Shown: positions 1-10,436, counted from the first letter of the stretch. The stretch: DNA of 64,000 bases from Dechloromonas sp. CZR5 (GCF_008711155.1 NZ_VUYQ01000006.1:248001-312000); one strand, 5' to 3'. Made by a program: numbers and translations. Notes: generated from the sequence alone by a model not told the origin.

Positions 1-1896
1 CACCGGATGCATGACTTCGAAACCGACGCCGTCCCACGCCCAGCGCTGGCCGGCCACGCAACGCCCGCCCTGGCTGCCGGCAATCGATGAGCTAACCTGT
101 TCGACGGAGAGCGCCGACAAGACCGAGGCCGCTCCGCCCGAATGATCGGTATCGCTGTGCGTCACCATCAGGGTATCGATCCGGGAAATCCCCTGCGCCC
201 GCAGGTAGGGCACCACGACCCGCTGGCCGGCATCCGATTCGGCACTGTACAGGGGCCCCGGATCGTAGATCAGGGTGTGCTCCCGAGTCCTGACCACGCT
301 GGCCAGCCCCTGCCCAACATCGAGCACGCTCACCCAGGCTTCGCCGGTTGCCGGTTTGTCGACCGGCCAGAACATGGCCGGCACGAGCAACATGCCCCCC
401 AGCCAACGACCGGGCACGCCGCGCGGCAGGAGACAGATCGCCACCCCCAGACCGGCGGCGGCCGCAGCCCAGACAGGTGGCGCAGGCGCCGCCCAAACCG
501 GCCATCCGGCACACCACGCCAGAAAAACCATCAACCATGCCAGCACCTGGTGCGCCAGCGCGAGTATCGGCCACCAGGGGATCACCGCGGCCAGCAGGGC
601 CAGCGGCGTCACCACGAAGCTGACGACCGGGATGGCGAGCGCATTGGCCAACGGCGAGACCAGCGAAAATTGCTGGAAGACCAGGAGCAGCACGGGCAGC
701 GAAGCCAAGGTCGCCGCCCATTGGACGATTCCCCAGCTACGCAGCCTGTCCCGCCAGCCACGCAACTCGCCGATCTGCGCCGAACCCACATAGAGCAGTG
801 CGCCAACGGCGCCGAAAGAAAGCCAGAATCCGGCCGCCAGGACCGCCCAAGGATCGATGATAACGACGACCAGCAGCGCCAGGGCCAGTATGCGGCTCGC
901 CGCGACGATGCGCCCGGAGAACATCGCCAATCCGGCCACCATCAGCATGTAGAGGGTGCGCTGGGCGGGTACCGCAAAACCGGCCAGCAAGGCATAGACC
1001 AGGGCCGCCAGGCAGCCGGCCAGCAACCCCGCCTTCTGCGCCGGCCAGCGCAGGGCCAGGGCGGGAAGACGGCGCCAGCCGAAAGACACCAGCCAACCGA
1101 CCATGGCCGCCACCATGGTCACATGCAAGCCGCTGATCGACATCAGATGCGTCGTTCCGGTCCGGTTGAACGTCGTCCACAAATCCCCCTGGACAGCTTT
1201 CTGGTCGCCTACCGCCAGGGCAACCAGAACACCGGTGAAGGGATAGGCCGCCTCGGGAAGCATGCGCTCAAACGAATCGCGCACCGACTGGCGAAACCGT
1301 TCGACGACGTAACCGGGGGACCACACCATCCCGGCCAGGCGTTGCGGCGGATTGGCGCGGATATAGCCGGTGGCGCGAATGTTCCGTTCCAGCAGCCAGG
1401 CCTCGTAGTCGAACACGCCCGGGTTGGCATTGCCATGCGGGCGCTTGAGACGCACGGTGAACCGCCAGCGTTCGCCGGCGCGCAGGGCGGGCGGCTCGTC
1501 GGCCTCGCCGGCTTGCCGACCCCGGTACCAGGAAAGCATGATCCTGCCCGGAACAATTGCGCCCGCCTGGACGTCGGACACATCGAACGCGAAGCGCGTG
1601 CCGCCGGCAAACGCCTGCGGCAACCCGGCAACGATGCCGACCACGTCGATATCGCGCCCTTCCCATTCCGCGCCCAGTTGATCGGCCAGCCGGGTTTCGG
1701 CCCGCCATCCGGCCCAAGAGATTCCGATGGCGGCACAGGCCAGCAAGGTCAGTAGCCGTACGGGCCGGTTCCGCCAGAGCAGGCCGGGCAGCGCCAAGAG
1801 CAAGCCGGCGGCCAGCCAGGGCTCCCATCCCGGGAGTGTCGGCTGCAACTGCAGGCAGAGGATACCGGCGGCGAAGGCGAGAATATTCAGGCGCAT
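1..1896 (-). CDS. comEC: ComEC/Rec2 DNA-uptake channel protein (C-terminus outside window)
   Basis: Inner-membrane channel that carries single-stranded DNA into the cytoplasm during natural transformation. The frame is open from an ATG at 1896 to the window edge, 632 codons without a stop, so the last 100-200 residues are missing. In order I see an N-terminal membrane segment, a soluble OB-like region, a Competence-domain core with the family-typical stretch TTHLMSISGLHVTM followed by many hydrophobic helices, and the start of a metallo-beta-lactamase-like domain with the metal motif HSDTDHSGG. Shorter arginine-rich frames across the same DNA are shadows. The gene is divergent from the DUF2062 gene across about 110 bases. 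Family assignment is firm; whether the strain is transformable cannot be judged here. Confidence 0.95.
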   Translation of the reverse strand, partial: MRLNILAFAAGILCLQLQPTLPGWEPWLAAGLLLALPGLLWRNRPVRLLTLLACAAIGISWAGWRAETRLADQLGAEWEGRDIDVVGIVAGLPQAFAGGTRFAFDVSDVQAGAIVPGRIMLSWYRGRQAGEADEPPALRAGERWRFTVRLKRPHGNANPGVFDYEAWLLERNIRATGYIRANPPQRLAGMVWSPGYVVERFRQSVRDSFERMLPEAAYPFTGVLVALAVGDQKAVQGDLWTTFNRTGTTHLMSISGLHVTMVAAMVGWLVSFGWRRLPALALRWPAQKAGLLAGCLAALVYALLAGFAVPAQRTLYMLMVAGLAMFSGRIVAASRILALALLVVVIIDPWAVLAAGFWLSFGAVGALLYVGSAQIGELRGWRDRLRSWGIVQWAATLASLPVLLLVFQQFSLVSPLANALAIPVVSFVVTPLALLAAVIPWWPILALAHQVLAWLMVFLAWCAGWPVWAAPAPPVWAAAAAGLGVAICLLPRGVPGRWLGGMLLVPAMFWPVDKPATGEAWVSVLDVGQGLASVVRTREHTLIYDPGPLYSAESDAGQRVVVPYLRAQGISRIDTLMVTHSDTDHSGGAASVLSALSVEQVSSSIAGSQGGRCVAGQRWAWDGVGFEVMHPV

Positions 1897-2005
1897 ACCG
1901 CAATATTCAGGGAAACCCCGATTATCCGCCAGTCATATTCCCGCACCGGAAAGCAGGGCACGCACGCCAGTATTGTCCGGCCGGCTTATCCGGGATAATG
2001 AGGGC

Positions 2006-2542
2006 ATGCGCCGCTATCTGAAAAAATACCTCCCCGACCACGAAACGATCCGCAACAACCCGTGGCTGCGGCCTTTCGCCTCGTCGCTGCTGCACCCGCG
2101 ACTGTGGCACCTGAACCGCCATTCGGCTGCCGGCGCGGTTGCCGCCGGGCTGTTTTGCGGCCTCATTCCCGGGCCGCTGCAGATGGTCGGCGCGGCGGCA
2201 TGCGCCCTGGTCTTTCGGGTCAACCTGCCGCTGGCCATGCTGGTCACCCTGTACACCAATCCGTTCACCATCGTGCCGCTTTATCTGGTGGCGTATCAGA
2301 TCGGCCGAGCGACCATCGGGGAAAGCAACGGTTTCGTGGCGCCGCCCAATTTCGACGCGACGAATTTCATCGGATGGACCACCGCCATGCAAGAGTGGAT
2401 GTTGGCTGCCGCCAAACCGCTTGGTATCGGCCTGATCCTGCTGGCCTGCGGGCTGGCCGTGGCGGGGTATTTCGCCACGCAGGCAGCGTGGCGGGTATGG
2501 CTGATCGCCGCCTGGCGGCGGCGTAAGACGATCAGGTCTTGA
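2006..2542 (+). CDS. DUF2062 family membrane protein
   Basis: Small protein of 178 aa. The start is the ATG at 2006, because the region upstream of it in the same frame is antisense to the comEC promoter area and does not look like protein. A basic, proline-containing N-terminus precedes a hydrophobic core with the family motif YTNPFT near residue 84, then a second membrane segment and a basic C-terminus. DUF2062 proteins are inner-membrane proteins of unknown role. The last 11 bases overlap the convergent chemoreceptor gene. Function unknown. Confidence 0.85.
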   Translation: MRRYLKKYLPDHETIRNNPWLRPFASSLLHPRLWHLNRHSAAGAVAAGLFCGLIPGPLQMVGAAACALVFRVNLPLAMLVTLYTNPFTIVPLYLVAYQIGRATIGESNGFVAPPNFDATNFIGWTTAMQEWMLAAAKPLGIGLILLACGLAVAGYFATQAAWRVWLIAAWRRRKTIRS

Positions 2543-4547
2543 AACGGGCGATTGCGCTGGTCAGCGCATGAGCCAGGTTGCGCAGCGTCTCTGCCGTTTG
2601 AGCGTTGCCGGCAACGGCCACATTGTTTTCCTCGGCCATCTGCGCAATCCGTTCGACGCTCTGGGCAATTTCGGTGCTTGCCGCTGTCTGTTCGCGCAGG
2701 GCGACCGAAATTTCCGAGACGGCCTCCAGAACCTGGCGCGACTGCAGCTGTACCTGACCGATGGCTTCACCCGCCAGTTCCGCCTGATGCACGCCTTCGG
2801 CGACACGCCCGACGCCCTCCTTCATGCTCGACACGGCCGTTGCCGTACCGGACTGGATGGCGCCGATCATGCCCGAAATTTCCTGCGTCGACTTGGCAGT
2901 CCGCTCGGCCAGCTTGCGTACTTCGTCGGCCACGACGGCAAACCCACGGCCGGATTCGCCGGCGCGCGCTGCCTCGATGGCCGCATTGAGCGCCAGCAGG
3001 TTGGTCTGATCGGCGATTTCCTTGATGGTGTCGACAATGGCGGAAATCTGCCCCGACTGCTGACCCAGCGCCTCGACCGCCGCCGCCGACTGGTTGACCG
3101 TCTGGGCGATGGCCTGGATTTCATTGACCACGGCATTCACGATCCGTCCGCCTTCCGCCGCCACCTCGTCCGAACGACGCGAGAATTCCTGGGCGTCCTG
3201 GGCATTCTTGGCAATGTGGTCGATGCCCACTGTCGTTTCCTCGACTGCGGCGGCCATGCTCGACGCCGAATCGCTCTGCGCCGAACTGCTGGCCGATATC
3301 TGCTGGCTTGACGATGCGACCTGCTCCGAAGCGTCGTTGATCCGCCGAACGTCGCCTTGCACTCCACCCAGCAAGGCCCGGAACGAAGCGGCCATGTCGT
3401 TGAAGTCCTTGCCGGCCGCATGCAGTTCGTCGGCGCCATGATTGTCGAAATCGACGGTCAGGTCGCCATCGGCAAGACGCCGTGCGCCCTGCGAAAAATT
3501 GTGAACGCTGTTGATGACCGAGAAATAGGTTCCGATGGCCAGATACCCGACGATCAGCACCACCAGGATGGCAATGCCGAAATTGAAGGTGATCACCCGC
3601 TTCGCCTCATCGATACGCTTCTCAAGCTGGTGTTCGAATTGCTGGATCAGCGTGTCGTACATCACCTTGTAGCCGAGATCGATGATTTGAGTGACCTGAT
3701 CGAAATAGACCTGCGACGGCGTCTCGAATTTTTCGCTCAGGACGTCAGCGCGCACCAGGTCAAAAATCCGCTCGGCACCGTCGGAAAACTCCTTGGCAGG
3801 CGCTGCCAGGGAACTCTGCAGGGTCGGGGCATAACGCAGAACCTTCTCGACGTTGGTATTCTGCGCCTGTAGCGTTCCCGACATCTGGGCGAGTTGCGAA
3901 GCAATATCGACGCGCATCTGCGGCGTCAGCTCCTTCTTGGCCAGCACGCCTGTGCCGCGAGCCCGCGTAACGCCCAGCAGTTCCAGAACGGCGGGCATCT
4001 TGGAGACGATGGTATCCATGAAGTAGTAGGTATCCATCGCCGGGTCGAGCGTCATTTCGGTTTCGTCGGCAACATCGACCATGAAGCGCAGCATCTTGGC
4101 CACCATTTGCGAATGGCGCTTGATGTTGTCCGCCGCCGCCCAGGTCAAGCCTTGCGAGCGAATGTCCTCCCAATCCTGACGAATCGCCTTCCAGGCCTGG
4201 CTCTCGCGCAATGTGGGCGACAGCGAGGCTTCGACGGCAGCCAGCGCTTCGACGACCTCTTTTTCCTTGGCCGCCCGTTTGTCCTTCATCGCCTCGTTGC
4301 CGCTCAGGACACCCGACGACAAACCACGGTGTTGCTGCGCGAACTGCGTCATGCGGTTCAAGGGCTTGATCATCTGCAAGCCTTCTAGTTCGTGACGAGC
4401 GGTCACGATATCCCGATTGAGGGACACAAACACCGAGTAGAGCAGTACCGTGACTACAACCCCCACCGCGGCGCCGAGCAACATGAACTTGCTGCGATAG
4501 CGAAGCTTGTTCATCAAGCCAAGAGCAGGCGAAAAAAGTGCTTGCAT
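2532..4547 (-). CDS. Methyl-accepting chemotaxis protein with NIT-like sensor region
   Basis: Transmembrane chemoreceptor of 671 aa signalling to CheA/CheW. Membrane segment 1 lies at about residues 20-42, a periplasmic region of roughly 275 residues follows, then membrane segment 2 at 319-343, a HAMP linker and a C-terminal coiled-coil signalling domain with the conserved hairpin tip ([20 protein letters not shown]). The periplasmic stretch around [13 protein letters not shown] resembles the start of NIT (nitrate/nitrite-sensing) domains; that is inference and the ligand is unknown. Start: the ATG at 4547 is 7 bases after AGGAG, whereas the upstream ATG at 4553 and TTG at 4560-4562 sit on or before that site. 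No CheR-tethering pentapeptide is visible at the C-terminus. It is an isolated gene. Confidence 0.93.
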   Translation of the reverse strand: MQALFSPALGLMNKLRYRSKFMLLGAAVGVVVTVLLYSVFVSLNRDIVTARHELEGLQMIKPLNRMTQFAQQHRGLSSGVLSGNEAMKDKRAAKEKEVVEALAAVEASLSPTLRESQAWKAIRQDWEDIRSQGLTWAAADNIKRHSQMVAKMLRFMVDVADETEMTLDPAMDTYYFMDTIVSKMPAVLELLGVTRARGTGVLAKKELTPQMRVDIASQLAQMSGTLQAQNTNVEKVLRYAPTLQSSLAAPAKEFSDGAERIFDLVRADVLSEKFETPSQVYFDQVTQIIDLGYKVMYDTLIQQFEHQLEKRIDEAKRVITFNFGIAILVVLIVGYLAIGTYFSVINSVHNFSQGARRLADGDLTVDFDNHGADELHAAGKDFNDMAASFRALLGGVQGDVRRINDASEQVASSSQQISASSSAQSDSASSMAAAVEETTVGIDHIAKNAQDAQEFSRRSDEVAAEGGRIVNAVVNEIQAIAQTVNQSAAAVEALGQQSGQISAIVDTIKEIADQTNLLALNAAIEAARAGESGRGFAVVADEVRKLAERTAKSTQEISGMIGAIQSGTATAVSSMKEGVGRVAEGVHQAELAGEAIGQVQLQSRQVLEAVSEISVALREQTAASTEIAQSVERIAQMAEENNVAVAGNAQTAETLRNLAHALTSAIARFKT

Positions 4548-4628
4548 TTCCATACTCCTCAATAGACGGCCCGCATAGTCAATTTTAATAAATTACTGCG
4601 ATTATGCCATATTATCGAGATGCTGTAA

Positions 4629-5306
4629 CTATGTGTCCAAGAGCCCATCGTTCAATCGCAAGACACGATCTGCCTTGGCAGCCAGTTGCAGGTCATGGGT
4701 GACCAGTATCAGGCTCGTCTTTTGCAAGCGAGCCCGCTCGATCAACAATCCGAACACAACTGATGCCGTATGACTATCAAGGTTGCCGGTTGGTTCATCG
4801 GCCAGCAAACACGACGGCTGGCTGACCAGCGCCCGGGCGATCGCCGCCCGCTGGCGTTCGCCGCCAGAAAGCTCGCCCGGCCGGTGCTCCAGGCGGTGCC
4901 CAAGCCCGACGGCAGCCAGCGTTTCCGCAGCCCTCTCCAGCGCCGCCGGGCGCTTTTCGCGACCAATGAGCAAGGGCATGGCAACGTTTTCCAGCGCCGA
5001 AAACTCCGGCAACAGGTGATGAAACTGATACACGAAACCGAGGTGCCGGTTGCGCCAGTCGCCGCGCTGCACCTCGCTGAGTGACGAGAATTCCCGGCCC
5101 ATCAGGGACACGTCGCCCGCCGTCGGCCGGTCCAGGCCACCCAGCAGATGCAGCAAGGTACTCTTGCCCGAGCCGGATGCGCCAACGATGGCGACGGTTT
5201 CGCCCGGCATCACGCTGAGGTCGATGGCGGAAAGAACAGGCACGTCCAGCCCGCCGCCGCGAAACACCTTGGTAACGCCGCGGGCAATCAGAACGGGATC
5301 ACTCAT
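4629..5306 (-). CDS. lolD: Lipoprotein-releasing ABC transporter ATPase LolD
   Basis: ATPase (225 aa) of the inner-membrane machine that releases outer-membrane lipoproteins to the LolA chaperone. Walker [10 protein letters not shown] is at 42-50, the Q-loop glutamine near 94, the signature LSGGE at 146-150 and Walker B LLADE at 167-171 followed by PTGNLD, the MacB/LolD subfamily pattern. The start overlaps the end of the permease gene by 8 bases, so the two are translationally coupled. LolA is encoded elsewhere in the window (28589-29209). Confidence 0.95.
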   Translation of the reverse strand: MSDPVLIARGVTKVFRGGGLDVPVLSAIDLSVMPGETVAIVGASGSGKSTLLHLLGGLDRPTAGDVSLMGREFSSLSEVQRGDWRNRHLGFVYQFHHLLPEFSALENVAMPLLIGREKRPAALERAAETLAAVGLGHRLEHRPGELSGGERQRAAIARALVSQPSCLLADEPTGNLDSHTASVVFGLLIERARLQKTSLILVTHDLQLAAKADRVLRLNDGLLDT

Positions 5307-6546
5307 AGCGCAGGGCCTCCGCCGGATTGACGCGGGAAGCCCGCCAGCTGGGGTAAAGGGTGGCCAGCAAGGCGAGCACGAAGGCGATCAGCGTGACGCC
5401 CCAGACATCGCCCCACTGCAGGTCGGATGGCAGGTCGGAAATGTAATAGACCTCCTTGGACAGGAAATGCACACCGAGCAGGCGCTCGATGAAGGGCACC
5501 ACCACATCGATATTCAGCGCCAGTGCCACGCCGCCGGCGATCCCGAGGCCCAGCCCGATGAAGCCGACCAGCGCCCCCTGGATCACGAATACCGCCATGA
5601 TCGACAAGGGCCGCGCGCCCAGCGTGCGCAGGATGGCGATGTCGGCCTGCTTGTCGGTTACCGCCATGACCAGCGTCGATACCAGGTTGAAGGCGGCCAC
5701 TGCAACAATCAGCGAGAGGATGATGAACATCATGTTCTTCTCGATCTGCACGGCACGGAAGAAATTGGCGTGGCTCTTGGTCCAGTCGTTCAGGTAGGCG
5801 TCGGCGTCGATGTAGCGGACCAGTTCGCGGGCGATACGCGGCGCCTGGAACAGGTCGTCGACCTTGAGCCGCACGCCGGTCACCCGGTCGTCCATCTGGT
5901 AGAGCCTTTGCGCATCCTCAAGGTTGATCAGCGCCAGCCCGGAATCGTATTCGTACATGCCGACCTCGAAGATGCCGACCACACGGAACGACTTCAGGCG
6001 CGGCACCACGCCGGCCGGTGTCACCGTGCCCTGCGGCGCGATCAGCGTCACCTTGTCGCCGGTGAAGACGCGCAGCGAGCGAGCCAGGTCGGCACCGAGC
6101 ACGACGCCGAACTCGCCCGGACGCAGGTCGTCCAGGCTGCCGCTCTGGATGGTCTTGCGGAAATCGGCGACCTTGTCCTCCTGGTCGGGCAGGATGCCGC
6201 GCACGATGGTGCCCTTGACCCCCCCATCGACACTGAACATGCCCTGCGACTGCACGAAAGGGGCTGTCGCACGAACTTCCGGATGCTTCATCGCCTGCTC
6301 GGCAATCGCCGGCCAGCCGGTCAGCTCGCCATTGATCCCGGTGATCTGGATATGCGAAGCCACGCCGAGGATGCGCGTGCGCAATTCCTTCTGGAAGCCG
6401 TTCATCACCGAGAGGACGACGATCAGCGCGGCCACGCCGAGCCCGATACCGAGCATCGAGATCAACGAAATGAATGAAATGAAATGGTTGCGTCGCTTGG
6501 CCCGCGTATAGCGCAGGCCGATCAACAGTTCGTAGGGCAATGCCAT
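5299..6546 (-). CDS. lolC: Lipoprotein-releasing system permease, LolC/LolE family
   Basis: Membrane subunit (415 aa from the ATG at 6546; an ATG at 6576 would add ten residues that do not fit the family). The N-terminus ([19 protein letters not shown]) is typical of LolC/E, followed by membrane segment 1, a large periplasmic MacB-core-like domain and three C-terminal membrane segments forming the FtsX domain. It pairs with LolD. Only one permease gene is present here, where enteric bacteria carry separate lolC and lolE; this suggests a homodimeric LolF-type exporter. The second copy could lie elsewhere in the genome. No clear Shine-Dalgarno precedes either candidate start. Confidence 0.92.
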   Translation of the reverse strand: MALPYELLIGLRYTRAKRRNHFISFISLISMLGIGLGVAALIVVLSVMNGFQKELRTRILGVASHIQITGINGELTGWPAIAEQAMKHPEVRATAPFVQSQGMFSVDGGVKGTIVRGILPDQEDKVADFRKTIQSGSLDDLRPGEFGVVLGADLARSLRVFTGDKVTLIAPQGTVTPAGVVPRLKSFRVVGIFEVGMYEYDSGLALINLEDAQRLYQMDDRVTGVRLKVDDLFQAPRIARELVRYIDADAYLNDWTKSHANFFRAVQIEKNMMFIILSLIVAVAAFNLVSTLVMAVTDKQADIAILRTLGARPLSIMAVFVIQGALVGFIGLGLGIAGGVALALNIDVVVPFIERLLGVHFLSKEVYYISDLPSDLQWGDVWGVTLIAFVLALLATLYPSWRASRVNPAEALRYE

Positions 6547-6626
6547 TCGTCGGGTACAGGCGTAAAAAGTCGCCATGGTACACTCTTCCGCCTTATCCCA
6601 CCCTGACCGACCCGCGAACGTTTCCC

Positions 6627-7661
6627 GTGCACCTCACCCTGCTTGTCCCCGAACTGATCTGGCCTGAACCGAACGACCAACTGACCCTCGGGAAGCTCTC
6701 GGTGCCGGGCTTCGAATGGCTCGCCAGCCGCGCCCGCTTCGACCGCCAGCCCAAACAGGCTTTTGAAATCACCCTCGCCCGGCTGTTCGGCACCGACGAT
6801 ATGCCGTTCGCCCCCCTGCGCCTGCTCGGCGAATCGCCGGACGATGCGGCGCGCGACGGCCACTGGCTGTGCGCCGACCCGGTCCACCTGCGTTTTCACC
6901 ACGAACGCATCGTGCTCGCCGATGCCGGCGCCTTCGATGTCGACGACGACGAAGCGATTGCCCTCGTCGGTGCGCTGAACGAAACCTTTGCCGACGTCGG
7001 ACGCTTTCACGTCGCCACCTCGTGCCGCTGGTATCTGCGCCTGAACGAAGCGGTCGACCACCCGGCCGAACCGCTGTCGACCATCGCCGGCCGGCGCATG
7101 GATGGCGAACTGTCCGGCAAGGAAAGCCGCCTCACCCGCTGGCTGAACGAGGTGCAGATGTTCCTGCACGGCCACCCGGTCAACGCCAGACGCCAGGCCG
7201 AGGGCAAGCCGGCCATCAACAGCCTGTGGCTATGGGGAGGCGGCACCCTGCCCGTGCTGCAGGCCGCCGCCTGGTCGGCCGTATCGACAAGCAACCCGCT
7301 GGCAACCGGACTGGCCCTGGCATCGGGCATCCCCGCCAGGCCGCTGCCGGCCAACCTGGCCGAACTGCTTCAAGGTGCCGCCGGCGACCGCCAGCTGGTC
7401 GTACTCGACGCCCTGCTGCCGCCCGTGCTGTACGAGGATGGCGAAGGCTGGAAGCGTGCCTGGCAGGCGCTGGACAGCAACTGGTTCGCCCCGCTGCAAG
7501 GCGCCGCGGGCCGCCGCGTCACCAGCCTGAGCATCGTCGCGCCGACCGTTTACGGCTTGCTGACCTGGACCCTGCACGCCACGGATCGCTGGAAATTCTG
7601 GCGCCGCAGCCGTCCGCTGGCCTCTCTCGCCACGGCACTGGCCTCGGGAGAAACGCCATGA
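6627..7661 (+). CDS. RpfE-type conserved protein upstream of recJ
   Basis: Protein of 344 aa if translation begins at the GTG at 6627, just before LTLLVPELIWPEP. An in-frame ATG at 6540 would overlap the divergent lolC gene and add residues that look non-coding. It has no membrane segment, and the middle (LWLWGGGTLP) resembles the family annotated in Xanthomonas and betaproteobacteria as regulatory protein RpfE. Members commonly sit directly before recJ, as here, with a 4-base ATGA overlap. The biochemical role of the family is not established to my knowledge. Confidence 0.75.
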   Translation: MHLTLLVPELIWPEPNDQLTLGKLSVPGFEWLASRARFDRQPKQAFEITLARLFGTDDMPFAPLRLLGESPDDAARDGHWLCADPVHLRFHHERIVLADAGAFDVDDDEAIALVGALNETFADVGRFHVATSCRWYLRLNEAVDHPAEPLSTIAGRRMDGELSGKESRLTRWLNEVQMFLHGHPVNARRQAEGKPAINSLWLWGGGTLPVLQAAAWSAVSTSNPLATGLALASGIPARPLPANLAELLQGAAGDRQLVVLDALLPPVLYEDGEGWKRAWQALDSNWFAPLQGAAGRRVTSLSIVAPTVYGLLTWTLHATDRWKFWRRSRPLASLATALASGETP

Positions 7662-9346
7662 CCCGGATCACCACCCGCAGCGCGGCACCACGCGTCGTCT
7701 GGCAACTGGAGCAGCAAGGCCTGCACCCGCTGCTCGCCCGCCTTTACGCCGCACGCGGCATCAAGGACAAGGCCGAACTCGACTACGAACTGAAGTCGCT
7801 GATCCCGCCGGCCGCCCTGACCCATGCCGGCGACGCCGCGCAACTGCTGGCCGACGCCATCGAGGCCGAGGCCAAACTGCTGATCATCGGCGACTACGAT
7901 TGCGACGGCGCCACCGCCACGGCGGTCGGCATGCGCGCCCTGAAGGCGCTCGGCGCCGATGTCGATTTCCTGCTCCCCGACCGCTTCAAGCTCGGTTACG
8001 GCCTGTCGCCGGAAATCGTGGACGTCGCCGCCGAGCAGTCGCCGGACCTGATCATCACCGTCGACAACGGCATCGCCAGCCTGGAAGGCGTCGCCCGCGC
8101 CCAGCAGCACGGCATCGCCACGCTGATCACTGACCACCACCTGCCGGGCGACACGCTGCCCGACGCCGAATGCATCGTGAATCCCAACCAACCCGGCTGC
8201 GATTTCCCGTCCAAGTGCATAGCCGGCGTCGGCGTCATGTTCTACGTCATGCTCGCCCTGCGCGCCGAACTGCGCGAACGGGGATACTTTTCCGAACGCC
8301 CGGAGCCTAATTTCGCCAACCTGCTCGACCTCGTCGCTCTGGGCACCGTCGCCGACGTGGTCAAGCTCGACCGCAACAACCGCATCCTGGTCAGCCAGGG
8401 CCTCAAGCGCATGCGCGCCGGCCAGATGCAACCGGGCATCGCCGCCCTGTTCAAGGCCGCCGGCCGCGACCCGAAGCGCGCCACCGCCTTCGACCTCGGT
8501 TTCCTGCTCGGCCCGCGCCTCAATGCCGCCGGCCGCCTGGCCGACATGCGCCTCGGGGTCGAATGCCTGTTAACGGACGATCCAGCACGCGCCCTGACCA
8601 TCGCGCAGCAACTCGACAATTTCAATCGCGAACGGCGCGAAATCGAAGCTGGCATGCAGGAACAGGCGCTGCACCTGCTCGACAGCATGGAGGTGGACGG
8701 CACGGCTGCCGGCATCGCGCTCTATGACGAAAGCTGGCACGAAGGCGTGGTCGGCATCCTCGCCTCGCGCATCAAGGACAGGCTGCATCGCCCGGTATTC
8801 GCCTTCGCGCCCGGCGAAGGGGGAATCATCAAGGGCTCCGGCCGCTCCATTCCCGGCCTCCACCTGCGCGACGCGCTCGATCTGGTCGCCAAGCGCCAGC
8901 CGGGCCTGCTGGTGCGCTTCGGCGGCCACGCCATGGCGGCCGGCGCCACCTTGCGCGAAGGCGATTTCGAACGCTTCAACGAGACCTTCGCCGCCGTCGC
9001 CGGAGAACTGCTCGACCCCGCCGACCTGACCCGCACGCTGGAAACCGACGGCAACCTCGAAGGCGGTTACCTGTCGCTGGAAGCCGCCCGCCTGCTGGAA
9101 AACGAAATCTGGGGCCAGGGCTTCCCCGCGCCGCTGTTCGTCGACGAGTTCGATGTCGAACAGCAGCGCGTGCTCAAGGAAAAGCATCTCAAGCTGCGCC
9201 TGCGCAAGGGCAACAGTCGCATCGACGCCATCCAGTTCAATTTCAGCACCCAGCCCGGTGGCCACACGCGGGCCGCCTACCGGCTGGCGATCAACGAATA
9301 CATGGGCGTCGAAAGCCCGCAGCTGATGGTCGAGTATCTGGAGTAA
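7658..9346 (+). CDS. recJ: Single-stranded-DNA-specific exonuclease RecJ
   Basis: 5'-to-3' single-strand exonuclease (562 aa) of the RecF recombination pathway, mismatch repair and base-excision repair. The DHH phosphoesterase signature is complete: GDYDCDG at 78-84, DNG near 136-138, DHH at 159-161, and the later GRLADMRLG and RFGGHAMAAG segments of the DHHA1 domain. A C-terminal OB-like region follows. The ATG overlaps the rpfE stop (ATGA), so the two genes are co-translated. Length matches the family. Confidence 0.96.
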   Translation: MTRITTRSAAPRVVWQLEQQGLHPLLARLYAARGIKDKAELDYELKSLIPPAALTHAGDAAQLLADAIEAEAKLLIIGDYDCDGATATAVGMRALKALGADVDFLLPDRFKLGYGLSPEIVDVAAEQSPDLIITVDNGIASLEGVARAQQHGIATLITDHHLPGDTLPDAECIVNPNQPGCDFPSKCIAGVGVMFYVMLALRAELRERGYFSERPEPNFANLLDLVALGTVADVVKLDRNNRILVSQGLKRMRAGQMQPGIAALFKAAGRDPKRATAFDLGFLLGPRLNAAGRLADMRLGVECLLTDDPARALTIAQQLDNFNRERREIEAGMQEQALHLLDSMEVDGTAAGIALYDESWHEGVVGILASRIKDRLHRPVFAFAPGEGGIIKGSGRSIPGLHLRDALDLVAKRQPGLLVRFGGHAMAAGATLREGDFERFNETFAAVAGELLDPADLTRTLETDGNLEGGYLSLEAARLLENEIWGQGFPAPLFVDEFDVEQQRVLKEKHLKLRLRKGNSRIDAIQFNFSTQPGGHTRAAYRLAINEYMGVESPQLMVEYLE

Positions 9347-9401
9347 AGCAGGCCAGGAGAAGGCAAGCCCGCCACCGCCCCTCTCCTCGCCGCCCGTCCG
9401 C

Positions 9402-9935
9402 TCAATTACCGCCGGCGGCGTCGGGAAATACGAAATCGACGCGGCGCAACAAGCGCCAGCATTCGGACGAGCGGCAGTTGGTCGACTTAACCGCGCCACC
9501 GACCTGCCTTCTGATCTGATAGGTACTGACGCCCTGCTTTTTCAGCGCATTGGCAACGGCACCGATGCGCGCATCGGCAATCGCCAGATTGAAGGAACGG
9601 CTGCCTTGATTGGCGGCGTAACCAACCAGGGTCACGGACTGCCGCCGGTCGTTCAACAGGCGACCGGCCAGCAGCTTGAGCTTGCCTCGCTCGGATGACG
9701 CGATGGCACTGGAGCCCGGCGAAAAAAAGACGCTCTCCTCCGGATTGACCGGCAAGCCCTCGCTTTTCTCCACCGCCTTCGGTTTGTCCTGCGCACCCTG
9801 CCCGGCCCGAGCCTCGACCTGGGGTACCGGCGCGCCCGATGCACCCGGCGTGACCGGCGGCGTTTCCGGCCGGGGTGTGGTGGCACAAGCGGCGAGCAGC
9901 GTGACCAGAAGCGGGATGGCGATGCGCCGTACCAT
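9402..9935 (-). CDS. OmpA-like lipoprotein, co-transcribed with marR
   Basis: Predicted outer-membrane lipoprotein of 177 aa. The start is the ATG at 9935: it has a GGAG 7 bases upstream and gives a short basic leader with lipobox LLAAC (Cys at about residue 16). A Pro/Ala-rich linker (to about 60) is followed by an OmpA C-terminal-like domain whose central segment VTLVGYAANQGSRSFN keeps the fold pattern. The Asp that usually contacts diaminopimelate (in the G-H-T-D position) appears replaced by Ala, while the downstream Arg of ADARIG remains. A pair of cysteines (NCRSSEC) near the C-terminus may form a disulphide. It starts 5 bases after the marR stop codon, so the two form an operon. Confidence 0.8.
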   Translation of the reverse strand: MVRRIAIPLLVTLLAACATTPRPETPPVTPGASGAPVPQVEARAGQGAQDKPKAVEKSEGLPVNPEESVFFSPGSSAIASSERGKLKLLAGRLLNDRRQSVTLVGYAANQGSRSFNLAIADARIGAVANALKKQGVSTYQIRRQVGGAVKSTNCRSSECWRLLRRVDFVFPDAAGGN

Positions 9936-9939
9936 TCGT

Positions 9940-10431
9940 CTACTCCGCATCGCGCACCATGTCGGCCAGGGGAACCCGCGCAAACTGGTCGTCGCTATCC
10001 TGCAGATGCTTGATCAGTTCAGCTAGATTTATATTCAATGTTTTCAAGGCAACCTCTGGCAGGCTGGCGAGCGCCGCCGGCAGCACACCTTCGGCCGGGC
10101 CCGGCAGGCGCGCGATAAGTGCCTGGCCAGACGAGGCGAGGACCAGGCCAACCCGGCGCCGATCGGTTGCCGCCTTCTGCCTTTCCAGATAACCCAGACC
10201 GACCAGCCTTTCAACCAGCTGGCTGCAGGTCGACTGATGTATGCCCAGTCGCTGCGCCAGCTCGGTGACACCGATGGCCGGGGTGCGCTCGACCTCCTGG
10301 AGAATCCACATCTGGCTGCCCGGCAGGCCGCAACACTGCTCGATGAGGCGGAAATACTGCCGCATGGTGCCGTAGATGACACGAAATTGCTGCAGCACGT
10401 CGAGCGGCAGACTGGGAGTAGAAATTTTCAT
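9940..10431 (-). CDS. MarR-family transcriptional regulator
   Basis: Winged-helix repressor of 163 aa. The recognition region (VTELAQRLGIHQSTCSQL, about 55-72) and wing (KAATDRRRVGLVL) are clear. It is divergent from the antiporter operon and directly upstream of the OmpA-like lipoprotein. Its own promoter (-35 TTGTAA, 17-base spacer, -10 TATAAT) overlaps the opposing one, so one bound repressor could control both directions; that is inference. MarR proteins typically respond to small aromatic or oxidising effectors, but none can be named here. Confidence 0.9.
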   Translation of the reverse strand: MKISTPSLPLDVLQQFRVIYGTMRQYFRLIEQCCGLPGSQMWILQEVERTPAIGVTELAQRLGIHQSTCSQLVERLVGLGYLERQKAATDRRRVGLVLASSGQALIARLPGPAEGVLPAALASLPEVALKTLNINLAELIKHLQDSDDQFARVPLADMVRDAE

Positions 10432-10436
10432 AAAAA

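Noticed and set aside
1-1903. Several short minus-strand frames and a plus-strand frame of 537 codons over comEC
   Set aside because: Arginine- and glycine-rich shadows; the true frame is open from 1896 to the edge with clear ComEC and metallo-beta-lactamase motifs.
5050-6477. Plus-strand frame of 475 codons opposite lolD/lolC
   Set aside because: Antisense to two well-conserved genes; composition rich in His, Gln and Arg with no recognisable domain.
9354-9386. AGGAGA/TCTCCT inverted repeat between recJ and the lipoprotein gene as a terminator
   Set aside because: Loop over 20 bases and no T-run; too weak to call.
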